Of a stretch of DNA of 64,000 bases, positions 19,344 to 31,827 are shown piece after piece. Within the stretch, counting starts at the first letter, position 1. Each line of letters starts with the position of its first letter. The DNA is from Methylibium rhizosphaerae (GTDB lineage: Bacteria; Pseudomonadota; Gammaproteobacteria; Burkholderiales; Burkholderiaceae_C): positions 27,804-91,803 of the forward strand of contig NZ_SWAR01000022.1 of NCBI RefSeq assembly GCF_006386545.1, written 5' to 3'. A program made the position numbers and the translations under genes. A model generated the notes under the pieces. It did not search any database. It was not told where the DNA came from and was given only the letters and a program-made list of their open reading frames with translations.

Positions 19344-20077
19344 GATCGTGGAGCAGGAATCCAAAGATGCAGGGTGTAGTAGCTCCTGGCGGGTTCGAAG
19401 CCGAACCGGCACCACACCTTCTGCACCGAGACATTGTTCAGTTGCGTCGAGACCGACACCTTGCGGCAGCCCTGCTGCGACGCCCAGTTCATGGACAGCC
19501 CGACGAGGCCGGCGTAGATGCCACGGCGCTGGTGGTCCGGAGACACGGCGTTCAGCTCGATGGAGGCCAGCTCGCCCGCACGCCTGAGCGTGATGAAGCC
19601 GACGATGCTGCCGTCGTTGTCTTCGACACCGATGACGGCGTCCGCCACCGGCGGGCCTTCGCAGGAGCGGGAGGCCCAGGAAGCGTAGGTCTCGTCGGCG
19701 GCCTCGCGCGAAAGCCGGTCGTCGGCATGGTAGTGACCGACATAGTCCCGGAACGCGGCGCGTGCGAGCGTCTCCACCTCTTGGGCATCCTGCGGTCCGA
19801 GCATCCGATGGTGCAGGCCTGCAGCCAGCGTGACCGGTGCTGGATCGCCGACTGCGGCCTCGTAGTAGACCAGGGTGTCAGCGAGGATCGCGCCTTCGGC
19901 CAGCGCCTGCTGCGCGCCCCGCAGGTTCGAGGTGGGCACGCGAAGCATCACGACCTCGGCGCCAAGCTCGTGTGCGCGCTGCAGCACTGCATCGATCGAT
20001 GCCTCGGGCGCAAGCTCGCCACGCGCAGTGACAAAGCCGAATCGCGCGTGCTCCAGGGGGGACAGCTCTAGGCTCAT
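19340..20077 (-). CDS. wecD: WecD-like GNAT acetyltransferase (dTDP-Fuc4N acetylation)
   Basis: 245-residue protein with a C-terminal GNAT domain. The acetyl-CoA loop is SPDHQRRGIYAGL, preceded by the strand ASIELNAV and followed by VSVSTQLNNVSVQKVWCRFGF. The N-terminal half is a second alpha/beta region, as in WecD. It is placed directly upstream of and coupled to wecE, so N-acetylation of the 4-amino group to give dTDP-Fuc4NAc is the natural reading. Sequence divergence leaves other amino sugars possible. Confidence 0.75.
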   Translation of the reverse strand: MSLELSPLEHARFGFVTARGELAPEASIDAVLQRAHELGAEVVMLRVPTSNLRGAQQALAEGAILADTLVYYEAAVGDPAPVTLAAGLHHRMLGPQDAQEVETLARAAFRDYVGHYHADDRLSREAADETYASWASRSCEGPPVADAVIGVEDNDGSIVGFITLRRAGELASIELNAVSPDHQRRGIYAGLVGLSMNWASQQGCRKVSVSTQLNNVSVQKVWCRFGFEPARSYYTLHLWIPAPRS

Positions 20078-20153
20078 GGTGGGGGCTTGCGGGGCAAAGA
20101 AGAAAAGTGCGAAGGAAGTGCGTGCCGGAGGTGTGCGGACGATGCGTCCGCTG

Positions 20154-20534
20154 CTACTGGTTGTGATTCGCGGCCACTTCCTGACGCAATTGGGCGATCG
20201 TTGCCTTCAGCGTCTCGAATTCGGCTTCCTTGCGGGCCAGGAAGGAGCGGGTCAGCCGCAGCTTCTCGCTCAGCCCCCTGGGCGTGAGCAGGTAGGCGTA
20301 GGCCAGCTTGTTGTCGCTGCGCTTGAAGTTCTTGATCTTCACGAGCCCCTTGTCGAGCAAGGCATGCAATACGTAGTGCGTCTTGCCGAGGCTCAGGCCA
20401 AGTTCCTGGGAGAGTTGCCGCTGCGACATCTCCGGCCGTTCGGCCAGCAGGCGCAGCGCGTCCAGGGTGGCGGCTGCGTCCGGATCCACAGCAGAAGGCG
20501 TCGGCTGTCTCATGCTCCTCACAGGTGCGTTCAT
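20154..20534 (-). CDS. MarR-family EPS-associated transcriptional regulator
   Basis: 126-residue winged-helix protein. The recognition region is PEMSQRQLSQELGLSLGKTHYVLHALLDKGLVKI, followed by a wing and the basic C-terminal coiled-coil-like helix SFLARKEAEFETLKATIAQLRQEV. This organisation is known from small MarR-like regulators inside exopolysaccharide clusters. It lies between rfbC and the wecD-like gene in the same orientation, so it may regulate the operon that contains it. The ATG at 20534 is chosen; an ATG at 20513 is also possible. Confidence 0.8.
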   Translation of the reverse strand: MNAPVRSMRQPTPSAVDPDAAATLDALRLLAERPEMSQRQLSQELGLSLGKTHYVLHALLDKGLVKIKNFKRSDNKLAYAYLLTPRGLSEKLRLTRSFLARKEAEFETLKATIAQLRQEVAANHNQ

Positions 20535-20572
20535 GACGTGAACGCGCAAGTGTAGTGGAGCTTTCTTACACC

Positions 20573-21124
20573 TCAAGCAAAGGTTTCAGCCTGGGAGAAG
20601 ATGGGGGCGGAGACGTCCTTGGCGGAGAGCTGCGGTACGACACCGGCGTCCGGCCATGCGATCGCGAGGTTCGGGTCGTTCCAGCGCACCGAACCTTCGG
20701 CCTGGGGGGCGTAGTAGTCGGTGGTCTTGTAGAGGAAGTCTGCCGTGTCGCTCAGCACCAGAAAGCCGTGGGCGAAGCCCGGTGGGATCCACAGCTGCTT
20801 GTGGTTGGCGGCGCTCAGCTCCTCGCCCGCCCATCTGCCGAAGTTCGGGCTGCTGCGGCGCATGTCGACCACCACATCGAACACCGCGCCGCTCACCACC
20901 CGCACCAGCTTGCCCTGGGCATGCGGCGGCAATTGATAGTGCAGGCCGCGCAACACGCCCCTGGCAGAGCGCGAATGGTTGTCCTGCAGGAAGTTCACTT
21001 CGTAGCCCACGGCCTCGTTGAAGGCGCGCTGGTTGAAGCTTTCCATGAAGAAGCCGCGCTCGTCGCCGAACACCTTGGGTTCGATCACCAGCACTTCGGG
21101 CAGCGCAGTCGGGGTCACTTTCAT
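20573..21124 (-). CDS. rfbC: dTDP-4-dehydrorhamnose 3,5-epimerase
   Basis: 183-residue RmlC cupin. Landmark residues are in GDERGFFMESFN, QDNHSRSARGVLRGLHYQ (H62 is the catalytic histidine) and VRVVSGAVFDVVVDMR. It isomerises C3 and C5 of dTDP-4-keto-6-deoxyglucose in the rhamnose pathway. It is separated from rfbA by 1 bp, so the two are coupled, and is followed by the MarR regulator. Confidence 0.95.
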   Translation of the reverse strand: MKVTPTALPEVLVIEPKVFGDERGFFMESFNQRAFNEAVGYEVNFLQDNHSRSARGVLRGLHYQLPPHAQGKLVRVVSGAVFDVVVDMRRSSPNFGRWAGEELSAANHKQLWIPPGFAHGFLVLSDTADFLYKTTDYYAPQAEGSVRWNDPNLAIAWPDAGVVPQLSAKDVSAPIFSQAETFA

Positions 21125-21125
21125 A

Positions 21126-22016
21126 TCAGAACACCTTCTCCTTCAGCACCTTGAGCAGGTACTGGCCATAGCCGTTCTTGAGCATCGGCTGCGCCTGCTT
21201 CTCCAGTGCTTCGGCCGTGATCCATTTCGAGCGATACGCGATTTCCTCCAGGCAAGCCACCTTCAGGCCCTGGCGCTTTTCGAGCGTGGCGATGAACTGG
21301 CTGGCTTCGAGCAGGCTGTCGTGCGTGCCGGTGTCCAGCCAGGCGTAGCCTCGACCCATGATCTCGACATTGAGCTGCTCGTTCGAAAGGTAGCGTGCGT
21401 TCACGTCGGTGATCTCGAGTTCACCGCGCGCAGAAGGCTTGATGTCGGCCGCGATGTCGCACACCTGCTGGTCGTAGAAATACAGACCGGTGACGGCGTA
21501 GTTGCTCTTCGGCGCCCTGGGCTTCTCTTCGATGCTCAGGGCGCGCTGCTGGGCATCGAACTCCACCACGCCATAACGCTCGGGGTCGTGCACGTGATAG
21601 GCAAACACGCTCGCACCCCGCTCACGCGAGGTGGCGCTGCCCAGCAGGCCCTGGATGTCGTGCCCGTAGAAGATGTTGTCGCCCAGCACCAGGGCGCTCG
21701 GGTGGCCGTTCACGAACTCGCGACCCAGGATGAAAGCCTGGGCCAGGCCGTCAGGGCTGGGCTGTACGCAGTAGCTGAGGTTGATGCCCCAGCGGCTGCC
21801 GTCGCCGAGCAGCGCCTGGAAGCGCGGAGTGTCCTGCGGCGTGCTGATGACGAGGATGTCGCGAATGCCCGCGAGCATGAGGGTGCTCAGCGGGTAGTAG
21901 ACCATCGGCTTGTCGTACACCGGCAGCAGCTGCTTGCTGATCGAGAGCGTGGCCGGGTGCAGCCGCGTGCCGGAGCCACCGGCGAGGATGATGCCCTTGC
22001 GGGGGAGTGTGCTCAT
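21126..22016 (-). CDS. rfbA: glucose-1-phosphate thymidylyltransferase
   Basis: 296-residue RmlA. The nucleotide-binding [14 protein letters not shown] is at the N-terminus and [11 protein letters not shown] follows. [29 protein letters not shown] and the [14 protein letters not shown] block are all present. It makes dTDP-glucose for both rhamnose and Fuc4NAc synthesis. The ATG at 22016 is preferred over the extended reading at 22049 because the family begins just before KGIILAGG. About 90 bp separate it from wbpP, enough for an internal promoter, but none was recognised. Confidence 0.95.
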   Translation of the reverse strand: MSTLPRKGIILAGGSGTRLHPATLSISKQLLPVYDKPMVYYPLSTLMLAGIRDILVISTPQDTPRFQALLGDGSRWGINLSYCVQPSPDGLAQAFILGREFVNGHPSALVLGDNIFYGHDIQGLLGSATSRERGASVFAYHVHDPERYGVVEFDAQQRALSIEEKPRAPKSNYAVTGLYFYDQQVCDIAADIKPSARGELEITDVNARYLSNEQLNVEIMGRGYAWLDTGTHDSLLEASQFIATLEKRQGLKVACLEEIAYRSKWITAEALEKQAQPMLKNGYGQYLLKVLKEKVF

Positions 22017-22107
22017 GGGAAATGCGTCGGTTGCCGTGCCGTGGTGCACGCGGCATTGTGGCAGCCCGACGACCGCTGCTGAGCCGGCGGTTACCAGCGG
22101 TCAAACG

Positions 22108-23142
<1,035 letters not shown>

Positions 23143-23146
23143 CCCT

Positions 23147-24439
<1,293 letters not shown>

Positions 24440-24504
24440 AAGGCTTGGGAGGCGTTGAAACGGATGAGGCACGTCGTGCCTTGCTGGGGCAGGATTCTGA
24501 GGCC

Positions 24505-24558
24505 AAAAAGTGTGGGCAGACCGACGGAGGCCCCCCCAGGACGGGGGCCCCGGTCTGC
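24505..24558 (-). terminator. strong hairpin plus oligo-T between rfbD and tviB
   Basis: GCAGACCG (24516-24523) pairs with CGGTCTGC (24551-24558), and an inner GGCCCCC pairs with GGGGGCC (24529-24549). On the minus strand it is followed, about six bases later, by five T residues (24509-24505). It could terminate or attenuate transcription after rfbBD and before tviB. Confidence 0.5.
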
Positions 24559-24570
24559 TTGCGGGGCGCC

Positions 24571-25467
24571 TCAGCCGAGCACTTCGCTGAGCATCCGGTC
24601 GACGCCGGCCTGCCAGGCTGGCAGCGCGAGGCCGAAGGTTTCCTCGAGGCGGCGCGTGCTCAGCCGCGAGTTGAGCGGGCGTCGTGCGGGCGTTGGGTAC
24701 TCATTCGAGGGGATGGCCTGTACCGCGCCCGCGGCCACCTTGACCGCATGTCCGCGCGCGCGGGCCCATTCGATCACGTGGCAGGCATAACCATGCCAGC
24801 TGACTTCGCCGCCGGCTGCCAGGTGGTACAGGCCGGCCGCGTCGGGCTCCCGCAAGGCGTGGCGCACCGCATGGGCCGTCACGTCTGCAATCAGATCTGC
24901 ACCCGTGGGGGCACCGATCTGGTCGGCGACGATGCGCAGCTGGTCCCGGTCGGCGGCCAGCCTGAGCATGGTCTTGGCGAAGTTGGCGCCGCGTGCCGCA
25001 TACACCCAGCTGGTACGAAAGACGAGGTGCCTGCAGCCGCTGGCAGCGATGGCGCGCTCGCCTTCGAGCTTGGTCTGCCCATACACAGACAACGGGGCGG
25101 TCGCTGCCGACTCGTCGCGCGGCGTGCTGCCGCTGCCGTCGAAGACGTAGTCGGTGCTGTAGTGCACCAGCCAGGCGCCGCTGGCCGCAGCCTCCTGGGC
25201 CAGCACCGCGGGCGCCTCGGCATTGAGCACACGCGCGACGTCGGGCTCGCTTTCGGCCTTGTCCACCGCCGTGTAGGCAGCGGCATTGACGATGACATCG
25301 GGCCGCAGGCGCCCCACCGTCTCGCGCAGCGCGTCCAGCCGGGACAGGTCGCCATGCATGCCGTCATGACCCTGCCGGTCGAGCGCCGTGACTTCGCCCA
25401 GCGGCGCCAGCGCACGCTGCAGTTCCCATCCGACCTGACCGTTCTTTCCGAGCAGCAGCAGCTTCAT
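24571..25467 (-). CDS. rfbD: dTDP-4-dehydrorhamnose reductase
   Basis: 298-residue RmlD. The N-terminal [14 protein letters not shown] is the NADPH motif. STDYVFDG and [11 protein letters not shown] contain the catalytic Tyr-x3-Lys. It performs the last step of dTDP-L-rhamnose synthesis. The ATG at 25467 overlaps the rfbB stop as ATGA. rfbB and rfbD are separated from rfbA and rfbC by tviB and wbpP, so the usual rfbBDAC cluster is interrupted. Confidence 0.95.
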   Translation of the reverse strand: MKLLLLGKNGQVGWELQRALAPLGEVTALDRQGHDGMHGDLSRLDALRETVGRLRPDVIVNAAAYTAVDKAESEPDVARVLNAEAPAVLAQEAAASGAWLVHYSTDYVFDGSGSTPRDESAATAPLSVYGQTKLEGERAIAASGCRHLVFRTSWVYAARGANFAKTMLRLAADRDQLRIVADQIGAPTGADLIADVTAHAVRHALREPDAAGLYHLAAGGEVSWHGYACHVIEWARARGHAVKVAAGAVQAIPSNEYPTPARRPLNSRLSTRRLEETFGLALPAWQAGVDRMLSEVLG

Positions 25468-26525
25468 CGCGCGGCGTAGTTGGTGTCCATCCAGTCGCGG
25501 TACGCGCCGGTGCGCACGCTATCGATCCACTCGGTGTTCTCCAGGTACCAGCGCACGGTTTGGTCGATGCCGCTGTCGAAGGTTTCTGCCGGCCGCCAGC
25601 CGATCTCGCGTTCGATCTTGCGCGGGTCGATCGCGTAGCGGCGGTCATGCCCGGGCCGGTCGGCCACGTAGGTGATCTGCTCTTCGTAGCGGGCGCCGCC
25701 GGCCTTGGGGCGCAGCGCGTCGAGCTTGCGGCAGATGGTGGTGACGACGTCGATGTTCTTCACCTCGTTCTTGCCGCCCACGTTGTAGGTCTCGCCCAGG
25801 CGCCCCTTCTGCAGCACCTGGCAGATCGCCTCGCAGTGGTCGCGCACGTAGAGCCAGTCGCGGATGTTCTGCCCGTCGCCGTACACCGGCAGCGGCTTGC
25901 CATCCAGCGCATTGAGGATCATCAAGGGGATGAGTTTCTCGGGGAAATGGTACGGCCCGTAGTTGTTGCTGCAGTTGGTGGTCAGCGTGGGCAGGCCATA
26001 GGTGTGGTGGTAGGCGCGGACCAGGTGGTCGCTGCCCGCCTTGCTGGCCGAGTAAGGGCTGTTCGGCGCGTAGGGCGTGGTCTCGCTGAACGCGGGGTCC
26101 GTCTCGGAAAGCGAGCCGTAGACCTCGTCGGTCGAGACATGCAGGAAGCGGAAGGCTGCCTTTTCGTCGCCGGCGAGCGCGCTCCAGTAGGCGCGGGTCT
26201 CCTCCAGCAGGCTGAAGGTGCCGACCATGTTGGTCTGGATGAACTCGCCGGGGCCGTGGATCGAGCGGTCGACGTGGCTCTCGGCGGCGAAGTGCAGCAC
26301 CGCGCGCGGGCGGTGCTGCTGAAGCAGCCCGCGCACCGCTTCGCGATCGCAGATGTCTGCCTTGGCCAGCGTGGCTCGGCCGCTCTTCAGGTGGGCGGCA
26401 ATGGTGAGCGGGTTGCCTGCGTAGGTGAGCTTGTCCAGCACGACCACGGGCTCGTCGCTGCGCGAAAACCAGTGGTGGACGAAGTTGCCGCCGATGAAGC
26501 CGGCGCCGCCAGTGATGAGGATCAT
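25464..26525 (-). CDS. rfbB: dTDP-glucose 4,6-dehydratase
   Basis: 353-residue RmlB extended [18 protein letters not shown] starts the protein, [12 protein letters not shown] and STDEVYGSL are family signatures, and Y-S-A-S-K in [13 protein letters not shown] carries the catalytic Tyr and Lys. The product, dTDP-4-keto-6-deoxyglucose, feeds both RfbC/RfbD (rhamnose) and WecE (Fuc4N). It is the first gene of the minus-strand locus, divergent from the WecA-like gene across a 145-bp intergenic region that should hold both promoters. Confidence 0.95.
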   Translation of the reverse strand: MILITGGAGFIGGNFVHHWFSRSDEPVVVLDKLTYAGNPLTIAAHLKSGRATLAKADICDREAVRGLLQQHRPRAVLHFAAESHVDRSIHGPGEFIQTNMVGTFSLLEETRAYWSALAGDEKAAFRFLHVSTDEVYGSLSETDPAFSETTPYAPNSPYSASKAGSDHLVRAYHHTYGLPTLTTNCSNNYGPYHFPEKLIPLMILNALDGKPLPVYGDGQNIRDWLYVRDHCEAICQVLQKGRLGETYNVGGKNEVKNIDVVTTICRKLDALRPKAGGARYEEQITYVADRPGHDRRYAIDPRKIEREIGWRPAETFDSGIDQTVRWYLENTEWIDSVRTGAYRDWMDTNYAAR

Positions 26526-26670
26526 GTTTCGTGAACTTGTCTGAAGGGCGGTGCCCGCCGGTCGCAACTGTGACGGGGCCGAGTTTACTGGCCGTGTCTC
26601 GAGGGAGCCGGTTTCATCACCCGTTGTTTCGGATGATGAAGGTGCAGTGGTGCGCCGTTACACTCGCGCG

Positions 26671-27786
26671 ATGCTTTTTGTCCTGCTTCTCGCGTTCGCG
26701 GCCGCTGCCGTGGCTACCTTGCTTGTCATTCGTTCGGCGCGCATGCATGGGCACATCACCGGCGACTTCGACCTCTCCGGTCCCCAGAAGATGCATGCAC
26801 GCGCGGTGCCTCGCATCGGCGGCATCGGCATCTTCGTCGGATTCGCCTTCGGTGTTGCGGCGCTTTCGAGCCGTTCGGCCAGCCAGAGCTGGCTGGTCTG
26901 GGCCATGCTGCTCTGCAGCCTGCCGGCGTTTGCAGTGGGCCTGTGGGAGGACCTCACGAAAAGCATTTCACCGCGCAGGCGCCTGGCAGCCACGGTGCTG
27001 TCTGGGGCGCTGGGCGTGTGGCTGCTCGACGCCATCATCCTGCGCACCGACATTCCGGGCCTCGAGCTGGTGGTGAGCATTCCGCTCGGCGCCTGGCTGG
27101 TCACGCTGTTCATGGTGGCCGGTGTTGCCAACTCGGTGAACATCATCGACGGCATGAACGGCCTGGCTTCCATGTGCTCGTCCATCATGCTGTCGGGCCT
27201 GGCCTATGTGGCCCTGCAGGTCGGTGACCCGCTCGTCGCCGGCCTGGCGCTCGCAACCGTCGGGGCGTCTCTCGGCTTCTTCCTCTGGAACTTCCCGCGA
27301 GGCCTGGTCTTCCTCGGCGACGGCGGGGCCTACTTCCTCGGTTTTGTCCTCGTCGAGCTGAGCATCCTGCTGGTGCACCGCAATCCGGACGTGTCACCGA
27401 TCTTTCCGGTGCTGCTGTGCGCCTACCCGATCTTCGAGACGATGTTCTCCATGTATCGCCGCAAGTTCGTGCGCGGGCGGGCCATCGGCATGCCGGACGG
27501 CATCCACCTGCACACGCTGATCTACCGCCGGCTGATGCGCTGGGCGGTCGGCAGCAAGGACGCCGAGGTGCTGGTGCGCCGCAACTCGATGACTTCGCCG
27601 TACCTGTGGCTCCTCTGCTCCTTGTCGGTCGCGCCGGCCGTCCTGTGGTGGGATAGCACGGGCGTGCTGGCGGCCTTCATCGCCGTGTTCGTGGCTTCGT
27701 ACGTGTCCCTGTACCGCAGCATCGTGCGCTTCAACACACCCAGAGTCCTTGTGGTACGCAAGGCCAAACCGTCGACTCGCGGATAA
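26671..27786 (+). CDS. WecA/MraY-family polyprenyl-phosphate sugar-1-phosphate transferase
   Basis: 371-residue polytopic membrane protein with about ten hydrophobic segments. It transfers an N-acetylhexosamine-1-phosphate to undecaprenyl phosphate. NSVNIIDGMNGLASM, FLGDGGAYFLGF and the C-terminal H-x-H motif GIHLHTLIYRR are the family's active-site loops. The usual GxxDDxxxL loop reads GLWEDLTKSIS, with Glu for the first Asp. The ATG at 26671 lies right at the first helix; upstream in-frame codons add a polar leader with no support. A -10-like TACACT at 26659-26664 is very close to the start. It is an alternative initiator to the PglC-like enzyme at 2338. Confidence 0.87.
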   Translation: MLFVLLLAFAAAAVATLLVIRSARMHGHITGDFDLSGPQKMHARAVPRIGGIGIFVGFAFGVAALSSRSASQSWLVWAMLLCSLPAFAVGLWEDLTKSISPRRRLAATVLSGALGVWLLDAIILRTDIPGLELVVSIPLGAWLVTLFMVAGVANSVNIIDGMNGLASMCSSIMLSGLAYVALQVGDPLVAGLALATVGASLGFFLWNFPRGLVFLGDGGAYFLGFVLVELSILLVHRNPDVSPIFPVLLCAYPIFETMFSMYRRKFVRGRAIGMPDGIHLHTLIYRRLMRWAVGSKDAEVLVRRNSMTSPYLWLLCSLSVAPAVLWWDSTGVLAAFIAVFVASYVSLYRSIVRFNTPRVLVVRKAKPSTRG

Positions 27787-27793
27787 TCCCCGG

Positions 27794-29227
<1,434 letters not shown>

Positions 29228-29252
29228 GCGCCGGCCGTTGCCCGGCTGGCGC
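29228..29252. terminator. GC hairpin between convergent rhlE and RsmI-like gene
   Basis: GCGCCGGCCG at 29228-29237 pairs with CGGCTGGCGC at 29243-29252, with one mismatch, in the 36-bp convergent gap. There is no U-tract, so intrinsic termination is uncertain. Confidence 0.35.
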
Positions 29253-29263
29253 ATCCGGCTCGT

Positions 29264-30052
29264 TCAGGCCGCCTGGAAGCAGAACACCGCCGGCGTGTCG
29301 TCCGGCAAGGTCCCTCGATGGCCTCTCCAGCGTGCGATGGTGTCGCTGCGGGTCCAGCCGCTGGCCAGCGTCAGTCCGCAGCTCACGCTCAGTCGCGTGG
29401 TCGGCTGCAGCCCTGCCAGCAAGGCGTCGAGCAGTGCGTTGTTGCGGTAGGGCGTCTCGATGACGATCTGCGCCTGGTTCAGCCGCTTGGAGGTCTGCTC
29501 CATGTCCTTGAGCCGCTGGGTGCGCTCGCCGGCCAGCGTGGGCAGGTAGCCGGCGAAAGCGAAGCTCTGGCCGTTCAAGCCGCTGCTGGCCAGCGCGAGA
29601 AGCAACGAGTTGGGCCCGGGCAGCGCCTGCACCTCGACCCCCGCCGCATGCGCGGCCTCTACCAGGGCGGCGCCCGGGTCGGCTACCGCGGGCAACCCGG
29701 CTTCCGAAATGAGGCCGACGTCTTCGCCGGCCAGCGCGGGGGCGAGCAGCAAACGCATGTCTGCCGCCTGGGCCCCGGGCGTTGCCTTGTGCGCCCCCTT
29801 GTGCGCACGCGGGAGCTCGCGGATGTCGAGTTCCTGCAGCGGCCGCACCAGACGGACCACCGCATCGACGCGCTTCAGGAAGGCGCGTGTGGTCTTCGCG
29901 TTTTCGGCGACCCAGTGTTTGAGCCCGGCGGCTGTCCGGATCACGCCCAGCGGCAGCACCTCCTGGAGATCGGGTGCCTGGCCGTCGCCGTCGAGCGTTC
30001 CGAAATCCAGGGTGTTGGGCACCAGCAGCAGGCTACCGAGCGGCGCGCTCAT
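29264..30052 (-). CDS. tetrapyrrole-methylase-family SAM methyltransferase (RsmI-like)
   Basis: 262-residue protein of the RsmI/tetrapyrrole methylase fold. ISEAGLPAVADPGAALVEAAH is the SAM-site signature and VQALPGPNSLLLALASSGLNG follows. The FAGYLP segment and IETPYRNNALLDALL match RsmI, the 16S rRNA C1402 2'-O-methylase. The N-terminus (LLLVPNTLDFGTLDG) differs from true RsmI (GTLYLVATPIGN), so it is more likely a related paralogue. Its start overlaps the maf stop as ATGA. Confidence 0.75.
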   Translation of the reverse strand: MSAPLGSLLLVPNTLDFGTLDGDGQAPDLQEVLPLGVIRTAAGLKHWVAENAKTTRAFLKRVDAVVRLVRPLQELDIRELPRAHKGAHKATPGAQAADMRLLLAPALAGEDVGLISEAGLPAVADPGAALVEAAHAAGVEVQALPGPNSLLLALASSGLNGQSFAFAGYLPTLAGERTQRLKDMEQTSKRLNQAQIVIETPYRNNALLDALLAGLQPTTRLSVSCGLTLASGWTRSDTIARWRGHRGTLPDDTPAVFCFQAA

Positions 30053-30645
30053 GCTTGCAGCGGGTCCAGGCCGGCAGCGCGCAGCAGGGCGCAGGTCCGG
30101 ATCAGCGGCAGCCCGATCAGCGCGGTGGGGTCGTCCGAATGGATGGCATCGAGCAGCGCGATCCCCAGCCCCTCCGCCTTGGCGCTGCCGGCGCAATCGT
30201 AGGGTTGCTCGGCGCGCAGGTAGGACTCGATCTGCTCGTCGCCCAGGTCGGCGCGGAACCGCACGTCGACCGGGACGCGCGCCGTGCCAACGTAGCCGGT
30301 GCTCGAGCGCACGACTGCCAGCGCCGTGTGGAACACCACCCTATGCCCGCGCATCGCCTTCAGCTGTCGGGTTGCGCGCTCATGGTCACCGGGCTTGCCG
30401 ATCGGTGCGCCGTCCAGGTCAGCCACCTGGTCGGACCCGATCACGACGGCTTGCGGGTGCAGGCGGGCGACGGCCTGCGCCTTGGCCAGCGCAAGCCGCT
30501 CCGACAGTGCCGCGGGCGACTCCCCTGCAAGCGGGGTCTCGTCGACTTGCGGCGACACCACTTCGAAAGGCAGGCGCAGGCGCTCGAGCAGTTCGCGGCG
30601 GTATCGGGAGGTGGAGGCGAGGATCAGTCGGGGTTGCGGGGCCAT
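30049..30645 (-). CDS. Maf-family nucleoside triphosphate pyrophosphatase (YceF type)
   Basis: 198-residue Maf protein that hydrolyses non-canonical or modified NTPs; the YceF subgroup prefers 7-methyl-GTP. LILASTSRYRRELLERL at the N-terminus, DETPLAGESPAALSERLALAKA and VVIGSDQVADLDG with the catalytic Asp are visible. It is divergent from yceD-rpmF, the same neighbourhood as in E. coli (yceF-yceD-rpmF). The ATG at 30645 is chosen because the family begins immediately before LILASTS. Confidence 0.92.
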   Translation of the reverse strand: MAPQPRLILASTSRYRRELLERLRLPFEVVSPQVDETPLAGESPAALSERLALAKAQAVARLHPQAVVIGSDQVADLDGAPIGKPGDHERATRQLKAMRGHRVVFHTALAVVRSSTGYVGTARVPVDVRFRADLGDEQIESYLRAEQPYDCAGSAKAEGLGIALLDAIHSDDPTALIGLPLIRTCALLRAAGLDPLQA

Positions 30646-30725
30646 GGCCGGTTGGAGTGGAAGCAGCCGGGCATTCTCCCATCGCCAGGCCGGTCGTCCT
30701 GGACAGGGTCGATACACTGGCTGCG

Positions 30726-31295
30726 ATGAAACCCCGCGCTTTCGATCCGTCCCGCCTCGACGTGGCGGCCTTCGCCCAGGCCGCCGGTGTGCTTTCCGGC
30801 GAATGGCCCCTGGCCGATCTCGACCGCCTGGCAGCCTGCCGGCCGGCGCAGGCCCAGGACGAGCCGGTGCAACCCGTGGTCTGGAGTGTGGAGGGCGAAT
30901 TGCGGAAGAAGCCGGGTGCCCAGCCCGAAACCTGGCTGCACGTGCGCGCCAGCACGAGCATCCCGCTGGAGTGCCAGCGGTGCCTGCAGCCGGTGGTCGA
31001 GGCGCTGGACGTCGAGCGCTCCTTGCGTTTCGTCGCCGACGAAGCGGCCGCGGCCGAACTCGATGCCGAAAGCGAAGACGACGTGTTGGCGCTCACTCGC
31101 ACGCTCGACGTCAAGCTGCTGCTTGAAGATGAGCTTCTGTTGGCCCTGCCTATCGTGCCGCGGCATGACGCCTGCCCACAGCCGCTGCAGGCGGAGCCAG
31201 CCGAGCCGCAGCAGCAACCGGAGACCCGTCCGAACCCCTTTGCGGCGTTGCAGGCTCTCAAGCGCGGCTCGTCGGACGGCGGGAATTCCCAGTGA
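30726..31295 (+). CDS. yceD: YceD/DUF177 protein (23S rRNA accumulation)
   Basis: 189-residue DUF177 protein. The conserved CQRC motif is in IPLECQRCLQPVV, an acidic middle follows, and the C-terminal DACPQP and NPFAALQALK are conserved in the family. It is linked to 23S rRNA accumulation in bacteria and plants. It sits upstream of rpmF as in most proteobacteria. The ATG at 30726 lies 80 bp from the divergent maf start. Confidence 0.88.
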   Translation: MKPRAFDPSRLDVAAFAQAAGVLSGEWPLADLDRLAACRPAQAQDEPVQPVVWSVEGELRKKPGAQPETWLHVRASTSIPLECQRCLQPVVEALDVERSLRFVADEAAAAELDAESEDDVLALTRTLDVKLLLEDELLLALPIVPRHDACPQPLQAEPAEPQQQPETRPNPFAALQALKRGSSDGGNSQ

Positions 31296-31329
31296 CCTTT
31301 GCGGGTGGCGCGATCGGCGGCTTGCGGCC

Positions 31330-31338
31330 TGCTATAAT
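31330..31338 (+). promoter_or_regulatory. extended -10 promoter for rpmF
   Basis: TGCTATAAT is a perfect extended -10 (TGn plus TATAAT at 31333-31338), 77 bp upstream of the rpmF start. No good -35 is seen, as expected for the extended type. Confidence 0.6.
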
Positions 31339-31415
31339 TTTCGGCTTTCCGCCAAGCTGCCCAGTCGAACACGGATCGTTTTCGAGGCGCTTGCAGCAGG
31401 ACCCAGGAGTTCATC

Positions 31416-31598
31416 ATGGCCGTTCAGCAGAACAAAAAGTCGCCGTCCAAGCGTGGCATGCACCGCTCGCATAACGCCCTTGCCACGCCGGGCACCGCGA
31501 TCGAGCCGACCACCGGCGAAACCCACCTGCGCCACCACATCAGCCCCACCGGCTTCTATCGTGGGCGCAAGGTTCTCAAGACCAAGGCTGACGCCTGA
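31416..31598 (+). CDS. rpmF: 50S ribosomal protein L32
   Basis: 60-residue L32, full length. [20 protein letters not shown] is the conserved N-terminus, followed by [18 protein letters not shown]. An AGGAG ribosome-binding site precedes the ATG. The Zn-binding cysteines of some L32 forms are absent, so this is the Cys-less type. It heads the transcription unit leading into plsX and the fab genes. Confidence 0.97.
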   Translation: MAVQQNKKSPSKRGMHRSHNALATPGTAIEPTTGETHLRHHISPTGFYRGRKVLKTKADA

Positions 31599-31827
31599 CG
31601 TTGTCGGGTGTCGCGTTTGCGACGCCTTTGCAACGGGTCCTTGCATGCGCAGCGCACGCGCCCGGCCGCCCGGAGGGGTCGCCGGGCGTTCGTGCATGGC
31701 TTGGGGTGCGTCGCTTCCTGGCTGAGCCTTTTTTGGCGCCGGGCGGCTTGTTCGCGAGGCTGGCCTCGCGTACTGTTGGCACTTTCTTGCGCCTGCAGAG
31801 CGTAGAAGCCGAAGTCCCACTCCCCAC

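Noticed and set aside
26659..26664. TACACT as a firm promoter for the WecA-like gene
   Set aside because: No -35 at proper spacing, and the position would force an almost leaderless transcript.
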